This document shows positions 50,772 to 59,620 of a stretch of DNA of 64,000 nt, piece by piece. Each line of letters opens with the position of its first letter. Position 1 is the first letter of the stretch. Made by a program: the position numbers and the translations under genes. Below the pieces are notes generated by a model, which saw nothing but the letters and a program-made list of their open reading frames with translations, searched no databases and was not told the origin of the DNA. Source of the DNA: Imhoffiella fuscus (GTDB lineage: Bacteria > Pseudomonadota > Gammaproteobacteria > Chromatiales > Chromatiaceae); assembly GCF_042682685.1 (NCBI RefSeq), contig NZ_JBHUHX010000016.1, positions 1-64,000 of the forward strand, in the 5' to 3' direction.

Positions 50772-51647
50772 TCAGATCAGGATCATGACGACCCCGGCGA
50801 CCATAAGCGCCCCGGCGGGAAGGCGTGCCGCGAGGTTCGGCTCACGGAACAAGAGTCCGCCGTAAAGGATTCCAAACAGGAGGCTGGTGCGTTTGAGGGC
50901 AATCATGTAGGCGACCTCGACCTTTTGGATGGCGAGGAAATGGGTGTAGACCATCACCCCGAGCAGGCCGCCGATGACGAGGATGGGAATGGGTTTGCGC
51001 GCCAGTTTGTGCAGCATGGCCGGGCGGGGCAGCAGCACGAGGGCGAAGACGCTGAGGCCCAGCAGTCCGTAGTAGAAGGCTCCGAACGCTTCTGGTCCGA
51101 GGTAGTGCATGGCTCCCTTTCCCAGGGTGGCCGTCACACCATAGATCGCCGCGACCCCGAGCATCATGCGCGGTCCGGGGTCGCTGGCGATGGCCGTCAG
51201 CGGAGTGGCCCAACTGCGCCAGTCGCGCCGCCTCGCATGGCCGCTGTTGAGCAACCAGGCGCCCGCGACCACCAGCAGTACGCCGAATGCGCCCCGCCAG
51301 GAGATTCGCTCGCCCAGCGCGAACCAGGCGAAGCCCATCACGAACACCGGGGAAAAGGCCAGATAGGGTAGCGTCCTGGACAATGGATGATCGCGGATGG
51401 CCGCCATATACAGCAGCATCGCGGTGAGTTCGAGCGGGATGAGCAGGCCGATCCAACCCCAGAAGGCCAGCGGCAGCTCGCCGAGCGGCGGTAGATGCAC
51501 GAGGAGCGGAGTCATCAGCAGGGCTGGAACGCAAAAACGCACGACCAGCAGTTCCAGTGCCGAGAATCCTTGCAGCCAGGCCTTGGTCGCCGCGTCGGCG
51601 CTCGCCAGGCTCAGCGCGCACACCAGCGAGAGCGTGATCCAGCTCAT
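50772..51647 (-). CDS. EamA/DMT-superfamily transporter
   Basis: The 291-residue protein has about ten membrane helices in two EamA repeats, including ELLVVRFCVPALLMTPLLV, LELTAMLLYMAAIRDHPLSRTLPYLAFSPVF and LGERISWRGAFGVLLVVAGAWLL, then VEVAYMIALKRTSLLFGILYGGLLFRE and a final AGALMVAGVVMILI. These proteins export or import small metabolites; the substrate cannot be predicted. It is convergent with the APH-like gene. Confidence 0.9.
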   Translation of the reverse strand: MSWITLSLVCALSLASADAATKAWLQGFSALELLVVRFCVPALLMTPLLVHLPPLGELPLAFWGWIGLLIPLELTAMLLYMAAIRDHPLSRTLPYLAFSPVFVMGFAWFALGERISWRGAFGVLLVVAGAWLLNSGHARRRDWRSWATPLTAIASDPGPRMMLGVAAIYGVTATLGKGAMHYLGPEAFGAFYYGLLGLSVFALVLLPRPAMLHKLARKPIPILVIGGLLGVMVYTHFLAIQKVEVAYMIALKRTSLLFGILYGGLLFREPNLAARLPAGALMVAGVVMILI

Positions 51648-51918
51648 GGGACGAGGATGCAGATCCAATGAAATCGATAATTGAGGATGAGGAGGCGCGT
51701 CGAACGGGTCGCCGTAGATCTTACGCGCAGTCGGTCCCGCTACGGCGAAGAATCTCGATCGGATTCACATTCGCAAGACCGGGCTGGGCACTTTCATGAC
51801 GCTCCTCTTGCGCTCGGGGTCCATGGCATGGTCCTCTTTGGTCACGAACCTGTTGGGTCAATTGCGGGTTCCGGCGCAGAACGCGCATTAGGAACTTGAA
51901 GGGGATGAACGGTCGCAT

Positions 51919-54543
51919 ATGTCCGCAACGATTCTGATTGTCGACGACCTCCCGGCGAATCTGCTCGTGATCGGTGAATTGCTGCGCGGTGCCGGTTACG
52001 ACGTCAGGGCCGCGAACTCAGGTCTGGCCGCGCTTGAATACGCGGTTCAGGAACCGAAACCGGACCTGATCCTGCTGGACATCATGATGCCCGGCATGGA
52101 TGGGCATGAGGTGCTGGCACGTCTGCGGGCCGATCCGCGAACCCGCGATCTACCGGTGATCTTCGTCACCGCCATTGACAGCATCGACGAGGAGACGCGC
52201 GGATTGGAGTCGGGGGCCGCCGACTATATCGCCAAGCCGATCGCGGCGCCTGTGGTGCTGGCGCGGGTGAAGACGCAGTTGGAGCTCAAGCGTGTTCGCG
52301 ACTGGCTGCGCGACAAGAACGACTTCCTCGAATCCGAGGTCGAGCGCCGGGTCGGCGAGATTCAGGCCGTTCAGGTGGCCAGCGAACGTCTCGAAAACCG
52401 TCTCAATCATCGGTTGGAGCTGATCCTCAGCTCGGTCGGCGAGGGGATACTCGGACTCGATCGAGACGGTGTCGTGAACTTCATCAACGGCGCAGCGTCC
52501 AGGTTGCTGGACTATCCCAGGGAGGAGCTGCTCGGATCTCGGCTCACCGGAATTCTCTGTCCTGACGAGGGGTGCTCGGACCTTCCTCACTCGGAGGATT
52601 GTCTGCTGCTCATGGCTGTTCGGTCGGGGCAGACGCTGAGCGGACATGAGGAGCGCTTCTGCCGCAGGGATGGTTCCAGCATCCCGGTCGAATGCACCTT
52701 GATGCCCGTCATCGAAGGTGGCCAACTGTTGGGTGCGGTCCTGAGCTGGCGCGACGTGAGCGAGCGCAACCGCTATTTGGAGCAGCTCGAGCGCAAGTCC
52801 AACTTCGACGATCTGACCGGCCTGCCCAATCGAAATCTGTTGTCCGACCGGCTTGAGCGCGCGATTCGCCGCAGCCTCGAATCCAGCACGCCGCTCATGG
52901 TGGTCGCCTTGAATCTGGATCGATTCAAGAGCGTCAACGAGAGTCTCGGGCGGGACGCGGGAGACGGGGCGATTCGGGCAATGGCGGAGCGCCTGCTCGG
53001 GTTGCTGGGGGGCGGAGATACCCTGGCCAGGGTCGAGGGCGATGAGTTCGTCATCGTCGTCGAGGGTCGAGAGCCGGAAGGGATCAGCCGCTTCGCCCAG
53101 TCGATTCTGTCCGCGTCGCTTGTACCCTTCTCCATCGGCGGGCGGGAAGTGGTGCTGTCCCTGAGCATCGGCATCGCCGTGTTTCCCAAGGATGGCGAGA
53201 CGGTCGAGGCGCTGTTCAGCAATGCTACGGCGGCCTTGATTCGTGCGAAGCGCGAGGGTGGCCAGCAGTTCCGCTATTACGCGCGGGAGATGAACGCGCG
53301 TGCGCTTGAGCGCTTGGATCTCGAGAACGAGTTGCGTCAGGCGATCGAGCATGGCGCTCTGGAGCTCTATTACCAGCCTCAGGTCGATCTGCGCGGGGGG
53401 CACATCATCGGTGCCGAGGCGTTGGTGCGCTGGCCGCATCCGACGCGCGGCTGGATCATGCCCGGTCACTTCATTCCGCTCGCCGAGGAGTCCGGTCTGA
53501 TCGTGCCGCTGGGCGAGTGGGTGCTGCGCCAAGCCTGTTTGCAGAACCGCGCCTGGCAAGAGGCCGGACTTCCGCCGGTCAGCGTCGCGGTGAACCTATC
53601 GGCGCGTCAGTTCGCCTCCTGCGATCTGGTGGATCTGACCGAAGGCATCCTGCGCGAAACCGGGCTCGATCCGCATTTTCTGGAACTGGAGCTGACCGAG
53701 AGCGCGGTGATGTTGGACATCAATGCATTCATCAAGGCGACCAAACGGCTGAAGGATCTGTCCGTCGCGCTTTCCATCGACGATTTCGGCACGGGTTTCT
53801 CTTCGCTCAGCTATCTGCGCCGATTCGAGATCGACCGGCTCAAGATCGACCGCTCCTTCGTGAACGACATCGTGCACGACCCCAGCAGTGCGGCCATCGT
53901 GACGACCGTCGTTTCGTTGGCCCACAATCTGAACTTGGTGGCGCTCGCCGAGGGCGTCGAGACCGAGGCCCAGGTCCGTTTTCTTCGTTCTCGCGATTGC
54001 GATGAGATGCAGGGGTTCTATTTCAGTCGTCCCTTGCCTGCCGAGGAGTTCGCTCGGCTGTTGGGCTCGGCCTGCCGGCTGGATATTGCCTCGGACCTCA
54101 ACGCGAGTGTCAGGCGGACGCTGCTCGTGGTCGACGACGACCCGCTCGTCCTCGCCACTGCCAAGCGGCTGCTCGATCTCGACGGCTACCGGGTCTGCAC
54201 GGCCCATGACGGTCTGGAGGCATTGGAACAGTTGGCACTGCACCCGGTCGAGGTCATGATCGTCGATGCGTTGATGCCGAGGATGGACGGCGCCGAATTG
54301 TTGGGGCGGGCGAGCGCGCTCTATCCAAATCTCGTCTGCATCATGACCTCCGGCTACAACGACTTCCAGACCCTGACCAAGGCCCTGAATCGCGGTGCCG
54401 TCTTCAAGTATCTGAGCAAGCCCTGGCACGGTGGGACGCTACGCGCCGTGGTTCGCGAGGCATTACGCGCGGCCGAACTCCGCGCGCACCAAGGCCAGGG
54501 CGGGACTGGGGGCGCGAAGCCGGATTTCTCCGGGTCCGGTTGA
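51919..54543 (+). CDS. REC-PAS-GGDEF-EAL-REC response regulator
   Basis: The 874-residue protein has a receiver (1-125; IVDDLPAN, LLDIMMPGMDG), a coiled region, a PAS domain (about 165-285), GGDEF, EAL, and a second receiver (about 730-855; VVDDDPLVL, IVDALMPRMDG, SKPW). The GGDEF half is altered: the usual metal aspartate in F/L-D-LDRF is asparagine (ALNLDRFKSVNES) and the signature is EGDEF (about 373), so cyclase activity is doubtful. The EAL half is complete (EALVRW, ELTES, IDDFGTGFSS, LKIDRSF, EGVET), so it is probably a phosphodiesterase controlled by phosphorylation. The kinase-like gene starts four bases after its stop. Confidence 0.9.
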   Translation: MSATILIVDDLPANLLVIGELLRGAGYDVRAANSGLAALEYAVQEPKPDLILLDIMMPGMDGHEVLARLRADPRTRDLPVIFVTAIDSIDEETRGLESGAADYIAKPIAAPVVLARVKTQLELKRVRDWLRDKNDFLESEVERRVGEIQAVQVASERLENRLNHRLELILSSVGEGILGLDRDGVVNFINGAASRLLDYPREELLGSRLTGILCPDEGCSDLPHSEDCLLLMAVRSGQTLSGHEERFCRRDGSSIPVECTLMPVIEGGQLLGAVLSWRDVSERNRYLEQLERKSNFDDLTGLPNRNLLSDRLERAIRRSLESSTPLMVVALNLDRFKSVNESLGRDAGDGAIRAMAERLLGLLGGGDTLARVEGDEFVIVVEGREPEGISRFAQSILSASLVPFSIGGREVVLSLSIGIAVFPKDGETVEALFSNATAALIRAKREGGQQFRYYAREMNARALERLDLENELRQAIEHGALELYYQPQVDLRGGHIIGAEALVRWPHPTRGWIMPGHFIPLAEESGLIVPLGEWVLRQACLQNRAWQEAGLPPVSVAVNLSARQFASCDLVDLTEGILRETGLDPHFLELELTESAVMLDINAFIKATKRLKDLSVALSIDDFGTGFSSLSYLRRFEIDRLKIDRSFVNDIVHDPSSAAIVTTVVSLAHNLNLVALAEGVETEAQVRFLRSRDCDEMQGFYFSRPLPAEEFARLLGSACRLDIASDLNASVRRTLLVVDDDPLVLATAKRLLDLDGYRVCTAHDGLEALEQLALHPVEVMIVDALMPRMDGAELLGRASALYPNLVCIMTSGYNDFQTLTKALNRGAVFKYLSKPWHGGTLRAVVREALRAAELRAHQGQGGTGGAKPDFSGSG

Positions 54544-54547
54544 GCCG

Positions 54548-57094
54548 ATGCGCAAGGAGACTGTCGATGGTCGACCAACCGCTTTGGCGGTGTCCAGCGC
54601 GACTGCGATGGACCGTCTGGTCGGCTTTCGCTGCTGGCCGCAGTGGTCGTTCTATCTGATCGCCGTTCTGGTGGTCCTGCTCGCGCTGCTCCTTCGCTCG
54701 ATAGTGGCGGTGTCGTTCCAGGGCCATACCTTCGTGCTCCTGCTCGTACCTGCGATCCTCCTCGTCGCCGCTGTCGGCGGTTTGGGGCCAGGGCTGTTGG
54801 CGACATTGGGCGCGTACCTGGGGCTCGCCTATACGGCGATGCCTCCCGTCGAGAGCTTCCTGGTCGCCGATGCCCATGATTCGGCGCAACTGGCGTTGCT
54901 CGTCACCAGCGGGGTTCTGATCAGCATCCTCTGCGAGTGGGTGCACTGGGGGCGTCGCCGCTGTGAGGCGATCCTGACCCGGCAGGCCGTGACCTTGTCG
55001 AGTATCGGCGATGGCGTCATCACGACGGATCCTGAGGGGCTGGTGACCTTCGCCAACCGGGCGGCGGAACGGCTGCTTGGGTTATCCGCCGAATCGGTTG
55101 TCGGATGCCCGCTGTCCAGTGTTTTGCATCTGGTCGACGAACGGACCCACCGTCCCAGGACGGATGCGCTGACCGAGTTTCTGGGGACGGGCACTCAGGT
55201 CGAGGAACACCGCACGGTCTGTCTTCTGTCCGCGTCCGCAGACGCAATCTCGGTCAGCGAGCATGCCTCGCCGATCCGGATGGCGGACGGTCGGTTGCTG
55301 GGTGGGGTGCTGGTACTGCGTGACGAGTCCCGCCGCCGTGATGCGGAAGCGGCGCGCGACCGCGAGCGCGATCTGCTCAAGACGCTGATCCGCACGCTGC
55401 CCGATCCGGTCTGGGTCAAGGATATCGACGGCCGCTATCTGGCCGGAAACGCCCGTCTCGAACAGCTGTTTGGGGTCTCGGAGGCCGAGATCATCGGCCG
55501 CACCGACTATGACCTGGTTGCCCCGGAGATGGCGGATGCCTTTCGTCACCACGATCTCGCCGCCCTGGCGGGGGAGGTTCCTTGCGTCAACGAGGAAGAG
55601 GTCACCTTTCTCAGCGACGGTCATCGCGAGTGGCTGGAGACCATCAAGGCGCCGATCCGCGACGCTCGGCACGCCCTGATCGGCGTGCTCGGGATTGGGC
55701 GCGACATTACGCCGGCGCGCGAGGCGATGACCGCGCTTCGGGCGAGCGAGGCGCGGTATCGCGAGTTGTTCGAGAGTATCCAAGAGGGTTTTTTCCTGGC
55801 CGAGTTGATCCGGGACGAACGAGGCGAGGTCGTCGATTGGCGCTATCTGGACGTCAATCCGGCCCACATCCGCCTGCTGGGTCTGCCGCGCTCGGCGTTC
55901 GTCGGGCATCGGCTCAAGGAGCTCTACCCAGCTGCCGAGGACGCCTGGCTTCGGATCGCCTCCCAGGTGGTGACAAGCTCCGTGCCCGCGACGTTCGAGC
56001 TGGAATTCTCCGGGCATTGCTCCGAGGTCCATTTTTTCGCGTCGCGCTCGGGTCTGCTCGCCTGTCTACACACCGATATCACCGAGCGCAAGGCGGCGAG
56101 CGAGCGTCTCCGCAAACTCTCCCAGGCGGTGGAGCAGACCCCGGCCAGCGTCATCATCACGGACACCGAGACTCGCATCGATTACGTCAATCCCGCCTTC
56201 CTGCGTCAGACCGGTTACACCCGGGAGGCGCTCCTCGGTCAGACGCCCGCACTGCTCCAATCGGGCAAGACGCCTCCCGAGACCTATGCCTCGCTACGCG
56301 ACGCGCTACGTCGAGGCGATATCTGGAAGGGGGAGTTCCACAACCGTCGCAAGGATGGGACCCAATATGTCTGCGCCGCCATCATCGCCCCGATCCGCCA
56401 GCCCGACGGGCGCATCACCCATTTCGTCTCCATCCAGGAGGATGTCACCGAGCACAAGCGTTTGGCGAGCGAGTTGGAGCGGCATCGTCAGCACCTTGAG
56501 GAGCTGGTCGCCCAGCGCACCGCCGAGCTGGCCGACGAGCGGGAGCGCGCCGAGTCGGCCAATCGCGCCAAGGGCGTCTTCCTCGCCAACATGAGCCACG
56601 AGATCCGGGTCCCGGCGAGCATCATCATCGGATTGGCCCATGAGCTGCGCCGCGATCTGGGGGCGGGGTCGCAGGGTGAGCGTCTGGCGAGGATGGAGCG
56701 CGCGGCCGTCCATCTGCTCCAGGTCACCAATGACGCCTTGGATCTCTCCATGAGCGAGACGGATGGACGGCCGCTCGACGCGCGGGACTTCGAGCGCGAT
56801 GGGACGGAGGCCGTTTCGGGGAGGGCTGAGTCGAAAGATGACCCTGAGGTCACGGTCGATTCGGCTGGGTTGGATACAGGGATCTTGATACGTCTCCAAA
56901 CCCTGCTCGGCAAGGGCGATATGGCCGCTAACGATCTGGTCGTCTCGGAGTCGGTCCTGCTCGGGAATCGGCTCGGTGCGGACTATGCGCGTCTGTGCGC
57001 TCTGGTCGAGCGTTTCGAGTACGGCTCGGCACTCGACCTGTTGCGGACCTCTCTTTCGAATGTGCCCGGTCGAGAATCCGAAAAGCGCTGCTGA
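54548..57094 (+). CDS. Multi-PAS histidine-kinase-like protein without ATPase domain
   Basis: The 848-residue protein begins with a DUF4118/KdpD-like four-helix membrane part (about 35-115), followed by four PAS domains (about 140-650), a coiled coil (HLEELVAQRTAELADERERAE) and the HisKA H-box FLANMSHEIRVPAS (His near 684). The dimerisation helices follow, but the N, G1 and G2 boxes of a HATPase are absent. After a polar linker the protein ends with a helical module (LLGKGDMAANDLVV...FEYGSALDLLRTSL) like that at the end of the kinase at 29659. It looks like a hybrid kinase that lost its catalytic and receiver domains. It may act as a sensor that is phosphorylated by another kinase or controls the preceding regulator. 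Confidence 0.82.
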   Translation: MRKETVDGRPTALAVSSATAMDRLVGFRCWPQWSFYLIAVLVVLLALLLRSIVAVSFQGHTFVLLLVPAILLVAAVGGLGPGLLATLGAYLGLAYTAMPPVESFLVADAHDSAQLALLVTSGVLISILCEWVHWGRRRCEAILTRQAVTLSSIGDGVITTDPEGLVTFANRAAERLLGLSAESVVGCPLSSVLHLVDERTHRPRTDALTEFLGTGTQVEEHRTVCLLSASADAISVSEHASPIRMADGRLLGGVLVLRDESRRRDAEAARDRERDLLKTLIRTLPDPVWVKDIDGRYLAGNARLEQLFGVSEAEIIGRTDYDLVAPEMADAFRHHDLAALAGEVPCVNEEEVTFLSDGHREWLETIKAPIRDARHALIGVLGIGRDITPAREAMTALRASEARYRELFESIQEGFFLAELIRDERGEVVDWRYLDVNPAHIRLLGLPRSAFVGHRLKELYPAAEDAWLRIASQVVTSSVPATFELEFSGHCSEVHFFASRSGLLACLHTDITERKAASERLRKLSQAVEQTPASVIITDTETRIDYVNPAFLRQTGYTREALLGQTPALLQSGKTPPETYASLRDALRRGDIWKGEFHNRRKDGTQYVCAAIIAPIRQPDGRITHFVSIQEDVTEHKRLASELERHRQHLEELVAQRTAELADERERAESANRAKGVFLANMSHEIRVPASIIIGLAHELRRDLGAGSQGERLARMERAAVHLLQVTNDALDLSMSETDGRPLDARDFERDGTEAVSGRAESKDDPEVTVDSAGLDTGILIRLQTLLGKGDMAANDLVVSESVLLGNRLGADYARLCALVERFEYGSALDLLRTSLSNVPGRESEKRC

Positions 57095-57095
57095 G

Positions 57096-58088
57096 TCAGG
57101 CGTCCTCCAAGCGGTCGCGCTCGGCCATGCGTGCGCATGCCAGAGAGATGCAGTCCGCCGACAGGACATCGACCCCGGCGCCCTTGCGATGGGCCTGCTC
57201 GCTGATTTGGCGACGCCAGGCCCGCGCGCCGGGCTGGGCTTGAAACAGTCCCAGGATGTGCCGGCTCATGGCGGCGAGCGGCGTGCCTCGCGCCAACTCG
57301 CGCTCGGCGTAACGGATGAAGTCGTCGAGGACCTGGAAGCGGTCCGGCGGCGCTCGGTCGTCGCCGAAGATGCGTCGGTCGGCCTCGGCGAGGATCCAGG
57401 GGTTCTGATAGGCCTCACGCCCGATCATGACGCCGTCAAGCTGGGTCAGAAATTCTGCCGCCTCGTCCAGTGTCTTGATGCCGCCGTTGACGGCCATGGG
57501 GAGATCGGGGAAGTCCCGTTTGAGCCGCAGGGCCACGTCGTAGCGCAACGGCGGAATGTCGCGGTTCTCTCTCGGGCTCAATCCGCTCAGCCAGGCCTTG
57601 CGGGCGTGAACGATGACGGCGTCGCAGCCGGCTTCGGCTTGAGCACCGACGAAATCGACCAGTTCCTCGTAGCTGTCGCGGTCGTCGATTCCGATCCGGG
57701 TCTTGACCGTTACCGGAATTGAAACCACGTCCTTCATCGCCTTGACGCATTCGGCGACCAGTCCAGGCTCGGCCATCAGACAGGCGCCGAAGCGTCCGTT
57801 CTGGACCCGGTCCGAGGGACAGCCGACGTTGATGTTGATCTCGTCATAGCCCCAGTCGGCGCCGATCTGTGCGCAGCGCGCCATGTCGGCCGGGTCGGAG
57901 CCGCCGAGCTGGAGCGCGAGCGGATGCTCGGTCGGATCGAAGCGCAGATGGCGCTCGCAATCGCCGTGGATGAGCGCACCGGTGGTGACCATCTCGGAGT
58001 AGAGCAGGGTGTGGCGCGAGATGAGACGAAGGAAATAGCGGCAATGCCGGTCGGTCCAATCCAACATCGGGGCGACCGAGAGTTTCAT
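57096..58088 (-). CDS. dusA: tRNA-dihydrouridine synthase A
   Basis: DusA reduces uridines 20 and 20a in the tRNA D-loop with FMN and NADPH. The 330 residues begin LSVAPMLDWTDRHCRYFLR and contain YSEMVTTGALIHGD, ALQLGGSDP, ININVGCPSDRVQNGRFGACLM (catalytic Cys in NVGCPS), VIVHARKAWLSGLSPRENRDIPPL and NGGIKT, all typical of DusA. The stop lies one base from the stop of the convergent kinase-like gene. The frame continues upstream to 58178, but the family starts at MKLSVAP. Confidence 0.94.
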   Translation of the reverse strand: MKLSVAPMLDWTDRHCRYFLRLISRHTLLYSEMVTTGALIHGDCERHLRFDPTEHPLALQLGGSDPADMARCAQIGADWGYDEININVGCPSDRVQNGRFGACLMAEPGLVAECVKAMKDVVSIPVTVKTRIGIDDRDSYEELVDFVGAQAEAGCDAVIVHARKAWLSGLSPRENRDIPPLRYDVALRLKRDFPDLPMAVNGGIKTLDEAAEFLTQLDGVMIGREAYQNPWILAEADRRIFGDDRAPPDRFQVLDDFIRYAERELARGTPLAAMSRHILGLFQAQPGARAWRRQISEQAHRKGAGVDVLSADCISLACARMAERDRLEDA

Positions 58089-58159
58089 GTGTTCAGTATT
58101 CACCAGGGATTTCAGGTAGATGCTTGGTTGGCGCGAGGAATTCGCTATGGAGATGCCGA

Positions 58160-58268
58160 TCGAATGCCTGACGGGCATTCGACGCGCTCCATGTTCAATC
58201 GCTTAGGCGCTTGAACATGCCGGACCATCCTTGGCCCGGACGGGAAACGCGAAAAATCAGCGTTTCCC
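58160..58268. other. Three consecutive 9-bp hairpins between nifN and dusA
   Basis: Three perfect stems of 9 bp lie in 109 bases: TCGAATGCC/GGCATTCGA (58160-58182, 5-base loop), CATGTTCAA/TTGAACATG (58190-58219, 12-base loop) and GGGAAACGC/GCGTTTCCC (58242-58268, 9-base loop). The last is 14 bases after the nifN stop and could terminate nifEN. None is followed by a T-run. Confidence 0.6.
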
Positions 58269-58282
58269 TATTGCAGCGTTGG

Positions 58283-59620
58283 TCATGCCGATTCAGCGAT
58301 ACTTTGCCGCTTGATCCGTTCACGCTCATGGTGAACTTGGTCTTCCCTCATTTTTTCGGCGGTATTGGCGATTTCAAACAGGAAATAGGCGCCGCCCTCA
58401 TAAAGGACGTCGTTTTTCAAGGCGATCCCGACCTCTTCGTAATTGGGAAAGCCCCTCATGACCGCCTTTTTCCCCACGCGATGCGCAAGGGCCTCGGTGT
58501 GGAAATTGCCGATGACGATATCGTAGTCATCGCCCATTTTTTCGGCATCTTCGAGATCCCCGACGATCACCTGATCCGCCTCGATGTCGTCGAGGATGGG
58601 CGAATCGACCGTGGCGATCGCCAGGGCGACCTTGCCGCCCACCTCGCGTAACGAGGCGGCCATGGACGCCAGATGATCCGGCTCGGCGACCAGCAGGAAA
58701 CGGGTCTGCCCGATGGAGAAATGGCTGTCGAGCATGGCGTCCTGAAGCCGCTTGCGCCAGCGCTGCACTACCTCCGGAGGTGCGTCCCGACCGCTCGCAT
58801 CGAGCAGCCAAGCGACCAGCGCGTCGGTTCCCCGCAGACCATTGACATGATCGAAGTGCCGGTGCTGGATGGACGGATTCTTCTTCTGCAAGGTTGCGCC
58901 GACAGGTTTAACGGAGGCCCCGAGGGTGACGACGAAGGCCGCGTCCGCGAGCCGTTCGAGTTCGGCGACCGTCACCCCGCCGCTGCTCAGGGACGCCTGT
59001 TTCTCGCCCAGATGATTGTCCAGCGAGGAGGAGAGATCCGGGACGGCGACGACCTTGAAGCCGAAGGCTTCGATGAACTCTCGGAGCTTCTCAACCTCGA
59101 TCGGCTGCAGGCTGACGTGGGGGACCAGCACGATCTTCCGCGCATCGATCTGGTCGCTGGGCTTGGTGAGCTGATCGATCAGCGCCTGGGTCGTCAGGGT
59201 CCAGCCGCTCTCCAGGCCGCCCTGGTAGTCCGGGGTGTTGACGTAGACCAGGGGCACGTCGATCTTGCTGGCGACGCCACGGATATCGTCCCCCTTGGTC
59301 TCGGTCAAGCCGGTGGTGTGCAGCCCGACCAACTCGGGAGCGACCTTGTCGTGGATGTTCTTGATCGACTCGACGATGCTGTAGTCGCCGCCGTCCAAAA
59401 CGGCGATCACGTCGTTCACCGCAGTCGTCTGCAGTGCGATGGGCTCGCAGAAATGACGGGTGAACATCACCTTGGTGAAGCTGGCGCAGCCCTGGGCTCC
59501 GTGCATCAGGGGCATGCAGCGGTCGACCCCCAGGAACGCCAGGGTCGCTCCCATCGGTTGGGAGAGTTTGTGGGGGTTCACCTGCAGCGGTTTGCCCGAT
59601 TTGCGTCTTACTTTTGCCAT
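58283..59620 (-). CDS. nifN: NifN, FeMo-cofactor scaffold subunit
   Basis: NifN forms with NifE the heterotetramer on which the NifB-made precursor becomes FeMo-cofactor. The 445 residues have the family marks PHKLSQPMGATLAFLGVDRCMPLMHGAQGCASFTKV, HTTGLTETKGDD and VYVNTPDYQGGLESGW. Its ATG overlaps the end of nifE by 13 bases, so translation is coupled. nifX, which often follows, is absent; structured non-coding DNA and dusA come next. Confidence 0.95.
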   Translation of the reverse strand: MAKVRRKSGKPLQVNPHKLSQPMGATLAFLGVDRCMPLMHGAQGCASFTKVMFTRHFCEPIALQTTAVNDVIAVLDGGDYSIVESIKNIHDKVAPELVGLHTTGLTETKGDDIRGVASKIDVPLVYVNTPDYQGGLESGWTLTTQALIDQLTKPSDQIDARKIVLVPHVSLQPIEVEKLREFIEAFGFKVVAVPDLSSSLDNHLGEKQASLSSGGVTVAELERLADAAFVVTLGASVKPVGATLQKKNPSIQHRHFDHVNGLRGTDALVAWLLDASGRDAPPEVVQRWRKRLQDAMLDSHFSIGQTRFLLVAEPDHLASMAASLREVGGKVALAIATVDSPILDDIEADQVIVGDLEDAEKMGDDYDIVIGNFHTEALAHRVGKKAVMRGFPNYEEVGIALKNDVLYEGGAYFLFEIANTAEKMREDQVHHERERIKRQSIAESA

